DNA from: Laccaria trichodermophora
Lineage: Eukaryota; Basidiomycota; Agaricomycetes; Agaricales; Hydnangiaceae
Direction: 5' to 3'
Length of the DNA stretch: 64,000 nt
Assembly (NCBI GenBank): GCA_018417955.1
Contig: JACTVC010000031.1
Location: forward strand, 492,799-556,798
Shown in pieces: positions 33,856 to 44,438 of the stretch. Under the pieces are notes generated by a model. The model searched no databases, was not told where the DNA came from, and saw only the letters and a list, made by a program, of their open reading frames with translations. Numbering within the stretch: the stretch's first letter is position 1; the number at the start of each line of letters is the position of its first letter. Position numbers and translations under genes: made by a program.

Positions 33856-34475
33856 TTATGACATGATGGGTCCATTTTCTTTGACATACAACATATACCG
33901 GCCCCCTTCAACCCACGAAGGCGTCTGGGGTTTCCCATCATTTGGTTTTGAGAATAACGGCTCAGTTGAATGAGACAATGTGGTTTTGGCATCGTCAGGG
34001 GTTGGGCTTGATGATGAACAAGGGGTAGCATGAGCGGGACACGGAATGGCTCTGGAGGGTAGCGCCGGTTCTCCCGTTGTCTAAATGGAAACCATGTAAA
34101 AAAAAGGAAATGGGGGAGTAAATTAGAGCGGATTGCACCTTATAGTACCAACAAGTTTTTGACTCATCAAATGCATTTGGTGCCGCGTATCTAACAAAGT
34201 TGGCACCATCAGCCACTTGGAACTGGAGTGAGAGATACTGGCACGTACATGCATTCAAATACCGAATATACCCCATTGTACCCCACGCCATCCATCTTCA
34301 AAATTAGACCGTGTCCTTCACTGTCCTGCAGTGGGCAAGAAAAAGCGCATGTAAGCGCTTTTGACCCATCCTCAGTTGATGGAGTTGTGGGGTTGGTGTC
34401 GATCTGGGGTTGCGGGAGAGCAAGAGCGGAGAGGAGGAAGAGGAATGAGAAGAGGAGGTAGTTGAACGCTGCATA
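33856..34475 (-). CDS. Small secreted Cys-containing protein
   Basis: Begins at 34475 with MYAAFNYLLFSFLFLLSALA, a clear signal peptide, then QPQIDTNPTTPSTEDGSKAL and CAFSCPLQDSEGHGL. Further exons encode FQVADGANFVRYAAPNAFDE, CWYYK and, after an intron with acceptor TTTAG near 34083, TTGEPALPSRAIPCPAHATP, running on to a stop at 33856. The Cys-rich CxFxCP...C(W/Y)YxTTG pattern matches a small secreted protein type seen in many mushrooms. An alternative frame of the last exon would end earlier. Role unknown; expression at interfaces is only a guess from the family type. Confidence 0.5.
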
Positions 34476-34628
34476 CATGATGGTCAGGACAGGGGCCAAA
34501 TATGGGCGACCGTTTTTCGACCAGACGTTTTGCTTATCACAACATCATGCATCAGTTTTGATTGGTCTTGTCATGATTGGTGACCGGCCCGTGACCAATT
34601 TGTGCCTGCATCGGAAACGTCGTCATAT

Positions 34629-35406
34629 GTCGGAAATTTCCCAGGCGCCTGATAAGGCTCCGGCCTTGCAATGTTGATCGCCGACATAATCAGGCCTTGC
34701 CAAAGTGAATCCAACCCTTGCAAGCCCTTGTCATTTCACGGCAAACCTGATGAGATGATGCCGGGAAAATCCGGGGGGCAGTTGCCTTATGTACAAGGCG
34801 ACCAGACGTCTGATGTAATGATTATTTCCACGTTACAAGTTTGATGATCTCGGGTAAGGTGTGATAAGGCAAATCGGGTCTGATAAGATTAGTCCAGCCT
34901 CGTAACATAGGCTCCAATTGCCTCTGCAGACAGGTCAAGGCTATGAACCAATTATTGATTTTTTGTGTGTCTTATAAGGTTACCTGTATCCTTTTGATCA
35001 TTTTCAGCTTGAAATGATACCACATTCCATGCAGAGAGTAAAGATAATGCTGTTGTAAGGTAGGCTTGAATACTAGATATATGGACGGCCTTGGGAAGTT
35101 TTTTATATGCCTTTGTAGTGTAGTGGTATGTTGCGACTACAAATTTGTAGTCTTCACGTGAGGATCGCACGAGCCCCGAGGTTTTTGGTTCAATCCTTGC
35201 TTGTTGCATTTTAATTTGCCGTGTAACATTGTTAAGTCTAGACTGTAACTATTTATAATTTGGATAACCTTATCAGGCCTGATAATCTGATCTTATTAAG
35301 TTAACCCAAAACTTAATAAAATAACTGCAACGTTGTAAGCCATTATTAGGTTAGGGGTGCCTTGGGTGCCTAATAACCCTTATTAGGCGCCAGGGAAATT
35401 TCCGAC
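34629..35406. mobile_element. 778-bp TIR element (MITE-like)
   Basis: Ends are near-perfect 29-bp terminal inverted repeats: left 34629-34657 starts GTCGGAAATTTCCC and continues GGCGCCTGATAAGG; right 35378-35406 is its inverse complement with two mismatches. The interior has no coding frame and is rich in GATAAGG/CCTTATC words. I could not define a clean target-site duplication next to the TIRs. It carries Pol III-like boxes (separate entry). Probably a non-autonomous DNA transposon. Confidence 0.7.
35105..35210 (+). other. tRNA-like Pol III box A/B pair inside the TIR element
   Basis: TTGTAGTGTAGTGGTATG (about 35112-35129) resembles a box A, and GGTTCAATCC (35188-35197) matches the box B consensus. 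The interval is longer than in a tRNA gene without a large intron, and no 7-bp acceptor stem can be formed. I read this as a degenerate tRNA or a tRNA-derived SINE head, not a functional tRNA. Confidence 0.4.
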
Positions 35407-35778
35407 AATTATATGCATGGTGCAGGTGCTGCAGCTGGAATTTGGACAGGTCTGCATGGACGGATATTTCGCTGGGCAAGTACCCTTGCGTAACACTTGA
35501 AAAATGAGTTGATCTGGTAAATGGATTAATGCTTACAAAAGAGACTGGTGGACGCCAGCGCCAAAACGTGAGGTCAGCTGACAAAGGCGTGGTACTGGTA
35601 CGTATCAGTGTCACAACCCTATCACCACCGCCTCACTGCATTGGACCAGCACTCGAATTGTGATGGTATAGAATGAGATGCGCAACTCACGAGGCTCGAA
35701 ATCACAGCAACGGACATGTTTTGTGAGCAAGTAGTATATTGAATTATATTCCCAATCACGAAAGTAGTGCCCAGAAAG

Positions 35779-37682
35779 TCAATGCTCACAAAGGGAGAAT
35801 ATTTCTTCCTCGAGCTCCTCAACCAAATCCAATGCAAAAGCTTTCATCTCTTCCATAAGCTCAAGCCTCATTTCCTTCGCCTCTTCCAAGCCAATCGGGA
35901 ACTCATCCACTCCCTCAAACACAATATCCCTCACTTCCCTCGGAAGTAACGCCCCAAACCCAGACCCAATCTCTCCCGCCACCAATCCTTCCTCTGACAC
36001 GGCACATTCGCGGAACCGATGATCTTGATATTCGGATCCACCAAGAATAGCGCCAGAATCTTTCTGGGCCTTGTTTTGTCCGATTCACGAGCTCAAACGG
36101 CTGAACCTGGTGCTGCAGGATATTGGGGAACGTCAACAAGCGGCCTTCGCGCGTATCGACACCCCCGACATTTTGGAACCTTGATCCGCACTGGTTGCAC
36201 CCGAATACCTCAGGGAGCCAGTCGTGTTGGTGTTGGCGGGAGTCAATCCGGCCGTATATCAAACCGTTGGTGTGTTGCCGAAATGCGAGAGATGAGGGGG
36301 TGATGTTGGTTGAAGAGTAGTAATAGAGCGCTGTGGCGCAAATATGTTCGTTCTGAGAACGTTGAACACCGTGAAAAATAAATGATACGAAGACACGCAC
36401 GATTTGACCTTCAACATGCCACGTTCCGACACTGTACTCAGGTTTTTCCGGCGTTAGTTCGATGTTCGCCAGCTTCACGATTATCTGCAAGCCGCCCTTG
36501 GGAAATTGCTTCCTCAGATCAAAATACGGGGGCCCCTCAAGCGGCCGAAAGTTCTGAGGCTCTGGCAACACGACCTTCCTCGTAGTTTGGATCCAGTGTT
36601 GCCTCCTATCCCAGTAGGATTGCGATCGAGGCGTTGTGGGCCTTCAGTAATTGGGGCGTTTTCTGGATCAGGGTCATACACCACCTCGTAGTAAGGAATG
36701 CGGAAGATAACATCGCGTCCGTCTCGTGGGATGAGATCGTAATCGTCGATGTTTTGAAGCTGGTGTTCATCGTACCAGAGGTGGGCGAGGGGGGCGAGGG
36801 GGAATTGAGGCAGTGATGATTTCTTCGATAATGCTATAGATGTGCCGATGCTTCGCTGGGTGTAGATTGTTGATGTAGCTTGAGATTCTGTATAAGTATT
36901 GTCAGAGGATGCAATCTTCTCAACAGGATCTTACCTGGCTCGCCCGTCGTCTCCGAATATGTCCACTTCGCAAGGTAACCACTGGTAATCCGCACTGTAC
37001 CTATCATCCGAAACCTCTTGCTCTTCCAATACATCGCCCTCGCCGCACCTTGCGATGCAGTTCTCCAACGTCGCAAACCCCTGTCCGCCCTTAAACAACG
37101 GGAAATAAACTCGGGTGAACCAAATCGCGGACTTTCTCGTCCGAGCCAGGATGCCAGTCTTTCTCCCATGAGGGAACATCTTCAAGGGGCTTCACAGCAG
37201 CTTGCATCTTAGCTTTGATTGAGTGCGGCACGGCGGTGTCCGACTTGACCACGTCGCCATTGAACACCTTGATCGCGCCACCTGGCATCCGGCCGAAGCG
37301 CGTAGCCTTGTACTTCAATTCCTCCATGCACCATTCAGCCATACTCTCAGTGACATCCCTCCCCGGCACAGCTAACGCCTCAGTCTTCCATCTCGACCTT
37401 ATCGCGTCATCGAAGACAGTGACACACTGATACACAACCCATGGTTGCACGAAACTGAGATGACGGGAACCTTTGTGTTCCAATCTGGCTTATCGGTAAC
37501 GGCGTTCATGATGTGCAACATCGTGAACTCGCAAAGCGTGGTGAGCAGTAATTGGTTGGTTGACGGTTCGTCGCTCAGGACCCTGCGCTCATCATCAAGC
37601 AAGAGGTTTGGAAGGAGTTTGCTATCTCTGGCTCGTAGGAAAGGGGCTGGTCGATTCCTGGGATATCGGTGTCCGAAGCCAT
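35779..37682 (-). pseudogene. DUF4246 copy 3, decayed duplicate of copy 2
   Basis: Very similar to copy 2 over its whole length, from the start (37682) to FSLCEH (35779) and about 90 bp beyond. It is broken at several points: a 1-nt deletion shortly after the 19th codon shifts the frame; near 37095 VYGRTRALG is replaced by a stop with an 18-20 nt deletion; about 14 nt coding LWNIT are missing near 36805; and another 1-nt deletion lies in the GHRK region near 36072. Intron positions match those of copy 2. It lies in inverted orientation, 16 kb from copy 2. Not functional as a full-length DUF4246 protein. Confidence 0.88.
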
Positions 37683-37808
37683 TTGCCTGTGTGAAGGCCG
37701 TGATGGGTTGAGAGCTTTTGGACCTTGGTTTGGCTTCGCTGGCAATTATCAAAACTGTAGGGCACATTGTCTTCCGGACTGAAGACAAAACAGTTCCTGT
37801 CCTTCCAG

Positions 37809-37890
37809 TCGGGTATGGTGTAACGGTTAACATTGCCGCCTCTCATATTTCAGCCACGCGGCAGCTCGGGGTTCGATTCCCCGTACCCGA
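37809..37890 (+). tRNA. tRNA-Glu(CTC) with an 11-bp intron
   Basis: 7-bp acceptor stem TCGGGTA/TACCCGA; anticodon stem GCCGC/GCGGC; anticodon CTC in loop CTCTCA; intron of about 11 nt (TATTTCAGCCA) at the canonical position one base 3' of the anticodon; T-arm CGGGG-TTCGATT-CCCCG. A TTTTT run for Pol III termination follows at 37895. CCA is not encoded, as usual for eukaryotes. Confidence 0.9.
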
Positions 37891-38415
37891 ACTCTTTTTG
37901 GAATGGGTCTTTCTTTGAAACGGGCCCCTTATTTCGATAACTAAACATATACATCTTTTGTCACATAGTAAGTGTTTGTGCCAAGCTCCCAATGTATGTA
38001 TGTCGTCTCGCTGTAAGTAACGGCTGTCAATGCATTCCGAAGTTCGCGCTGAACATTGAACAGACCTATGTCAATGTGTTCAATATCTCATTCACCCTTG
38101 ATTCCACGCGAACGTGGGCGGCCATATGCATCAAGATTCCGCAAAATTGCTCAGTGTGGGTTGGCACTCCTCTGAGCTCAGCTGCTCAGGTTGGAATTTT
38201 CGACTTCCCCATCACGACCACCCTGGACTGACGTCTATTTTTATAACACATTCCCAAGCAAACACCCCTCGTGGGATCGCTCTTCTGCTTCTTTTCTCTG
38301 AAATTTGAAACGTGCGTATCGGCGGACCACATGCTCGTCGAACGAGCGCTTCACTCATCCATCGCATATAACTGGCATAATAATTCCTGCTCCAACTTGC
38401 CATTGAAATATTGAA
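37891..38415. other. Intergenic between tRNA-Glu and the phosphatase pseudogene
   Basis: Contains the Pol III terminator and the presumed promoter of the phosphatase locus. A short frame (37992-38231, +) shows no recognisable motif. Confidence 0.4.
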
Positions 38416-38819
38416 ATGCACTTAGCCAAATTGGTCGCATTCCTGTCGGCAGGCTGGATTTTAAATGCGTTCGCCAACTCATCGCCGTACGTTACTTCTC
38501 TCGTTTATCAGGAGGTATGATAATTCTAATACCCCCCGCCCGACATCACCAGAGATTCAAAACATTCCAAACTCTCTGTTGTTCCGGGAAAGGCCTTCGA
38601 TTGATTTGTTACCATCTGGTTGGAGAACACGGACTTCAGTTCCGCGATGGCTGACAGTAAGAATTCACTTGTTCTGTTTGGGCTACAGCTAGTTATTCAT
38701 AGACGCTTTTCATCCTCCAGCAAACCTTTCAGCTCTCGCTTCCCAAGGCATTGAATTGACAAATTACTTCGCCCTCACCCACCCCAGTGAGCCGAATTAT
38801 GTCGCTTCTGTCGGCGGGG

Positions 38820-40393
38820 CATCAGGAAAAACAGGAAGTGGAAATTGTAGGTAATAACATGATATTTCCTTCGATTTCCTTGAATTTCCTTGAATTTCCT
38901 ATTTCCTCAAATTTCCTTTTTTTGAGCACCCTCTTTAGAAATCCTCAGGAAATTTTAGGAAATCGGAGGTAATAACAGGTGGCCTTTCTGCCAATTTCTC
39001 TTGTTTCCATTGAAAAATCCTGATCAGAAGCATTTAAAAAGACAAGTATTGATTGTGTATAAGTACTCTATCATACATCAAAAGTAATGACGGTGGGTCT
39101 ATCAAATTTACGGAATCAGAGTAAGTAATGAAGTTACTAATGAGCCTGTTCTTCCAGGAGGGAAGAAGACTGTTCGTCAACGAGGAAGGGAGGACACCAT
39201 TTGTCAAGGGAGAGAACCGTTGCTCAAGGGAGGGAGGACACCATTTGTCGACAACAGAGGGAGGACGCTGTTTGTCGACAAGGAAGGGTGGGAAGAGAGC
39301 CGTTTGGAGGGAGAATGCTGTTCTTCAAGGAGGCCGTCCTTCAAAGAGGGAGCCACTCATCGAAGGGGGGAAGATGCTGTTCTTCAGCGTTCTTCAAGGG
39401 AGCCAACAGAGGGAAGCCGCCGTTCGTTGACAAGGGAGGGAGAGTGCCATTTGTCGATGAGGGAGGGAGAGCGCCGTTCGTCAACAAGGGAGAGCGCTGT
39501 TCATCGACAAAGGAGGGAGAACACTGTTCTTCAGGGAAAGAGGGAAGGACGTTCATCGACGAGGGAGGGAGCCGTTCACAGGGAGGACGCTGTTCTTCAA
39601 GGGAGCATTTCTTCAGGGCAGGAGAACACCGTTTACCGTTTTTCAAAAAAGGAAGGGTGCCATTCGTCAACAAGGGAGCGAGGAGAACGTTCGTCAAGAG
39701 AGGGACGCTGTTCGTCGATGGAGGGAGGAAGCCATTCATCGAGGGACACCGTTCGTCGGGAGACACCGTTCGTTGAGGGATGCTGTTCGTCGATGGAGGA
39801 ACGCCGTCCACCGAGGAGGGAGAAAGAGCGCCGTTCGTCAAAGGGGATGCCACGTTTGTCGAGGGACACCGTTCGTCGAGAGACACCGTTCGTCGAGAGA
39901 CACCGTTCATCGAGGGAGGGACGCCGTCCACCGAGAAGGGAGAAAGAACGCCGTTCGTCAAAGGAGGGGACGCCGTTCGTCAACGAGGGAGGGAGGAGAA
40001 CAAAAGGCAGAGTGGGACGATGTGGGGGGAAGGAAGAACCATAAATTTCCGCGTTGGGAAATCAACATAATCACATGATGTCGGAGTTTCAATGGACTTC
40101 AACGAATTCGCGGCTCGCGACTTGTAGCTGTTCACTCGCCTGTCGCTGTTCTTTCATAGAAAGCGTGGCATTTAAGGTGGGCATACAAAGTTGTAGGTGG
40201 CACAACGTAATCAGGCAAATAGAAATCACATATTGGAAATCAACAAAAAAGTACTACAATTTCCAGGTCTTCTGAGAAATTTGCTGCTGTTACCCGAAAT
40301 TTCCTGGCCATTTCCACAATTTCCTGAGATTTTCTGTTTTTTGGAAATTGGCAGGAAATCGAGAGAGATTTCCAAATCCCGTTTTTCCTGATG
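38820..40393. mobile_element. 1574-bp TIR transposon in the phosphatase gene, GGGG target duplication
   Basis: Ends CATCAGGAAAAAC (38820) and GTTTTTCCTGATG (40393) are perfect inverse complements of 13 bp, and the similarity continues imperfectly inward. GGGG flanks both sides (38816-38819, 40394-40397). Removing the element plus one GGGG restores the frame VGG-EYFGMDN, which fixes the insertion site. Subterminal regions on both sides carry many GGAAATT/AATTTCC words. The core is a GA-rich minisatellite. No transposase is encoded, so the element is non-autonomous. The family cannot be named from a 4-bp duplication alone. Confidence 0.9.
39160..40010. repeat. GA-rich minisatellite core of the 1574-bp element
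   Basis: Tandem, imperfect short units around CGCCGTTCGTC(A/G)A and GGGAGGGA, repeated dozens of times. Stop codons are rare, so several frames on both strands stay open for 190-274 codons. The translated strings are purely repetitive (PFV-KG, SST-EGG) and I do not regard them as proteins. Confidence 0.8.
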
Positions 40394-41456
40394 GGGGAAT
40401 ACTTTGGAATGGACAACGACAACCTGAACAACATTCCAATGAATGTATCCACAATCGTCGACTTGCTTGAGGACAAAGGCATCACCTGGGCTGAGTACGA
40501 AGAGGACATGCCATCCACTGGTTTTACGGGTCTGCAGTTTTTGAATCCAAGGACTGGGGCAAACGATTACTATGTCCGAAAGCACAAGTGCGTTTCTTGC
40601 TTAGGTCTCTCGTATTGAATACCATGTGATGCAATTCCCCCAAGTCCACTTATTGTTTACAATTCAGTATCGGGAAACCCTGCCCGCAGCGCCAATATTA
40701 AAAATTTCACGTTGTTCCAACAGGATCTGGCTGCAGGGAAGCTTCCTCAATGGATCTTCATTACCCCAAACATGAGTGCGTTCATTCGATTTAAAATGTC
40801 CACTCTTTTTGACAAAACCACGCAGCCAACGACGGTCATGACACCAACGTTACTTTTGCCGCCAAATGGGTGAAAGGGTTCCTCACTCCACTGTTGTCTA
40901 ACACCAACTTCAATGGCGACCGAACGCTCGTCCTCTTAAGTCCGCCATGACATCTAATATTCACTTCTCCTCTGACCATTTCATAGCTTTTGATGAAAAT
41001 GAAACCTACGGCGAACAGAACCGAGTCAGAGCCATTCTCCTGGGATCGGCGATCCCCTCTGATCTCATTGGTTCAACCGATTCCAACTTCTACGATCACT
41101 ACTCCGAAATTTCGACTATCGAGGCCAACTGGGGACTTCACACCCTTGGGCGGTATGACGTCGGCGCGAACGTTTTCTCCTTCGTCGCCCAGAGGACTCA
41201 CGATACCATACGCACTTTGCAAAACCCACCGTTAAGCCAGACCTTCCTGAATGGCTCCTACCCTGGGGTGTTCAATACCAAAACAACAGCTCCGCTGCCA
41301 ATTCCGAACACCTCCTTAGTGGTGAACGGCAGAACGGTGTTACCTGGAATCGTTAATGTCTGGGGGAGCGCAGCGTTGCAGAGGTGCACATCGTACGCCG
41401 GTAAGCTAGAGATTCCGAGCGCGTCCAACCCCCCCATCCTCCCCGCCGGATGTTAG

Positions 41457-42552
41457 CACAACTTCGAGTAGTCAGTTGTACTATTTTTCATACGGACTAA
41501 GCTTGACCATTTGTTCTCCCTTTGCCTGAATCGAAGAACTATCTATGAGCAAAACATCCATCAAGAGCGGCATCAGTGACTCAGAATAGTTGGCTGCAAA
41601 ACCGACGCAGCGGAGGACAAGTGAATAGTAGACTCTTCCGTCTATGGAGCTACCGACGAGCGTAAGAGTCCAAAAAGCACGGAAGAATGACGCATTTCCT
41701 AGTGATTTGTTACGTCTCTGCGGCGCAAAACGTGTAACGAAATCACGTACAACATAAAAAGAGGGAGTTTGATTTTGTAGTTGGTCGTGAACAATAAGGG
41801 CTTAACAATGCGTGGCGATCAACTGGTGGAAGGGTACCCGGGATACAGGTCGAACACGTTAGCCTTTGAGATCAAGTAAGTCGCCCAGGGTGTAGCCTAG
41901 TAGTGAAAAGAGGTGGCAGGACATACATAGGCTAGCTACGGCCACGTCACCTCTACCCGCTAGCTCGTAACGAACACCTGGGCCTCCACAAGCAAGCATT
42001 CGTAAGGATCGAGGTGACGAATGTCCTTCCAAAGTAAGTTTGAGTCTCTATGGCCATCAGCAAGTTGATGATCGTCCTATGTCTATTGCAAACCAATTGC
42101 AAACTCACCCACTTTTTTTTGACTTGTTGACAATCTCAACATGCCTTCCAGATAGAGTTCTCTTCTCCTCTTCGGAATTTCGTGGAAAATATGGGACAAT
42201 GGAGCGACCAAACCTCAGAGGTACGTTTAGGCGGAGATCAAATGTTGGGTGAGATTTTCTATTTTCTCAATATTTTCTCGCCTAACTTCAATACAACTTC
42301 AATAACCTCTTGTTGAGGATTTCGGACGAATCTTTACTTTGGAAAAAAAAACGGAAAAAATAGGCCAGTATTTATTGCAACTAGATATATAAAGTCGTAT
42401 AAGAAATCGTTGTCTATGGATCGTCAAACTCGCAGATGAGGTAGAGTTCGTTGTTTTGTGTCGGGGCCATACAATGTCGTAAATCTATCGAGTTGAAGTG
42501 TAAAAAATCTGTAACGGCCACAGAAATACAGGACACTTACGTTATTCATTTC
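41457..42552. other. Intergenic region without recognisable gene
   Basis: 1.1 kb between convergent loci (phosphatase pseudogene + and ICMT -). No motif-bearing frame; 42040-42252 (+) is the only frame above 60 codons and lacks features. No TIRs or tandem repeats noticed. Confidence 0.4.
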
Positions 42553-43310
42553 TCAGATGAGTCCAGGGAAAAACCACCACTGAACGTCCGCCGCGTAGAG
42601 GTCCCATTCATCCAAAAACAGTTTTCTCATCTGCCTATCTTCAGCATCTGCCCTGCTTATCCCCACGCAAAAAGTCCACAACCACCAAATGGCCCAAACA
42701 ACAATGGCGCTCCCCGTCGGTCTCAACGGACCGCACTCCGTCATCCAGCTTCCCCTGGTGAGGTGGGAGAATGCCAGACCAAACACAAGGAGAAGAGAGC
42801 CTGTGTAGGCGGGATGTCTGACGTACGCGTAGAACCTAGAGGTGACGAGCTTGTGGTCGGGATGGACTGTCAGATCAAAGGTGAACATTTGTCCTAGCGT
42901 GCGGAAGCAGTCGAGGCGGATGTACGCTCCCAATACAACTGCTAGAACGCCAATGACGAAAAAAGGCGTCAAGCGGACGTTAGGCTGCTCTGGAAGGCAA
43001 ACTAGGGAGGTGGCAAACGGCGCTGGTGAGGAGATGGGGACCGTGGTTCTGAGATAGAAGAGAACTTCAAAAATGGCACAGCCCCAAGCAATGAATTGAT
43101 GGCACTAAAAAAAGAGAGAGAGAAAGAAACATTAGCTATTGGCTGACGATCATAGAGATATCGTACTTTAAAAATTAATGGCGCTATCTGGAGGATGTAC
43201 ATTTCGTCGGTGTGATAACGACCCTTCGACGGCGTAGGGTTCGGAGGTGTGCAGGCGAAGTGATTGCATAGGGCTTGGATGACGACAAGAATGACCCTAG
43301 CAGCGGACAT
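42553..43310 (-). CDS. Protein-S-isoprenylcysteine O-methyltransferase (ICMT/Ste14 family)
   Basis: Integral ER membrane enzyme that methylates the C-terminal prenylcysteine of CaaX proteins such as Ras-like GTPases or mating pheromones, using SAM. Two exons (43310-43167 and 43104-42553) are separated by a 62-bp intron with a long pyrimidine tract. Signature segments: YAYVRHPAYTGSLLL (the RHPxY SAM/substrate motif) and RADAEDRQMRKLFLDEWDLY with the ER...W-like C-terminal motif, then VQWWFFPGLI. Several TM helices are visible (VILVVIQALCNHF, FFVIGVLAVVLGAYI, IVVWAIWWLWTFCVGI). The length (about 230 aa) fits the family. Intact. Confidence 0.9.
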
Positions 43311-44438
43311 GATTACTGCGCGAGAGAGAGGAGAGCTGTGAAGATGAGGGAGACGAGTAGGAGAAGGTCAAACCAACAGCTTCCTATTTATACGCAGAGC
43401 TGGCGTAGGCAGCAAAAGTTAGTCGAGCGTGTAAGACGGCAAATTTCCGTCGTCTCCCCCAATCTTGACCCTTCTTTACATCAGTACTTCTTCAAGTCAA
43501 ATAGATTCTCGCTGTGGATCTTTTTAGGCATTGTCATTACTCACAAACGATGCCGTCAAGATGTTGTCTTGCCATTCCGCGGCATCTGAAAGTTGAGTCG
43601 TTTGAGGTCGCTATATCCCCGCCAATTCATAAGATCTTACCCAGATAAATGTGTACCTTCTGCTCGAATTCGACTGGTCCACGGGAGATGAGTGTGCATG
43701 GCTTGAATGAAAAAACAAAATTGTCGTTCCACATTGCGGAGTCTCATTCTGGTCGGTAACTGCCGATCACTGTCCTCCGTTCCGAGGATACCAATAGGCT
43801 TTCTCGCTCGAAGCCACCACCTTTGAAAAGGCTATCATCTCTACGTCCGTAACTCCCGCCGCGATACCATTAATGACAGCTTGGTTAGCACAATATCAGT
43901 GCTGTAAGAGTAAAAAGGATTGATTGTGGCTCGACTCTTTGACCTTCGTAAATTTCCAAAACAAACAGAAGATTGCTACGGATTCTGAGCTTCGCCCAAT
44001 TTCCTTGAGGTAAACAAGTCCAAAGGTGCGCTGCATAAACCTACGTGGATCTCCGCACGATTGAAATCTATCTTTACTCAACTGAATCTGCACAGATCGA
44101 ACGAATCAGTTTTCACTACTACCTCGTTTACCTGCAGTGAGGTGTTTTATCCCCGTCGTTCGCTGAGGATGATGAGAAGAGAACGTCGAAGCACGCTGTT
44201 CATCTTTGTACGTCAAAAATGTGCTTCTATCCCCAGACCAGCAGACGCAGAAGACTCGCCTCTCCTCGAAAATCGGCCTTTCCTTGGTACCACCTTCACA
44301 GCTGTGACAAACCGCGCTTTGCTGCAGGTTTCTGGGTCGAAGCTTGGTGGGTCCAGATTTGTTGAAACACCGACCGCTTATTCATCAAAACCCTAACCAG
44401 AACAATCAAGTTTTTTTGTTCTTTTGCTACCGTCCAAT
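43311..44438. other. Intergenic (divergent promoters of ICMT and DAHP synthase)
   Basis: 1.1 kb between two divergently transcribed housekeeping-type genes. The frame 44061-44396 (+) lies just upstream of the DAHP synthase start but has no motif and is not needed for that protein. Nothing else seen. Confidence 0.4.

Larger units (their letters stand above)
38416..41456 (+). pseudogene. Secreted phosphoesterase/acid phosphatase pseudogene with transposon insertion
   Basis: Originally a secreted phosphoesterase-domain acid phosphatase. Signal peptide MHLAKLVAFLSAGWILNAFA; then TIWLENTDF; ALASQGIELTNYFALTHPSE with PNYVASVGG; YFGMDNDNLNNIPMNVSTIV; KGITWAEYEEDMPSTGFTG; WIFITPNM, NDGHDTNVTFAAKWVKGFL, TFDENETYGEQNRV, EANWGLHTLGRYDVGANVF, ending at 41456. 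Two lesions: an in-frame TGA (38600-38602) where the family has the Arg of FDRFVTIWLE, and a 1574-bp element inside the VGG-EYFGMDN segment. Apart from these the exons and GT-AG introns are well kept, so the inactivation seems recent. Confidence 0.88.

Noticed and set aside
39201..40044. Long overlapping open frames (191-274 codons) inside the transposon on both strands
   Set aside because: The sequence is a GA-rich minisatellite nearly free of stop codons; translations are repetitive in every frame and show no protein-like composition.
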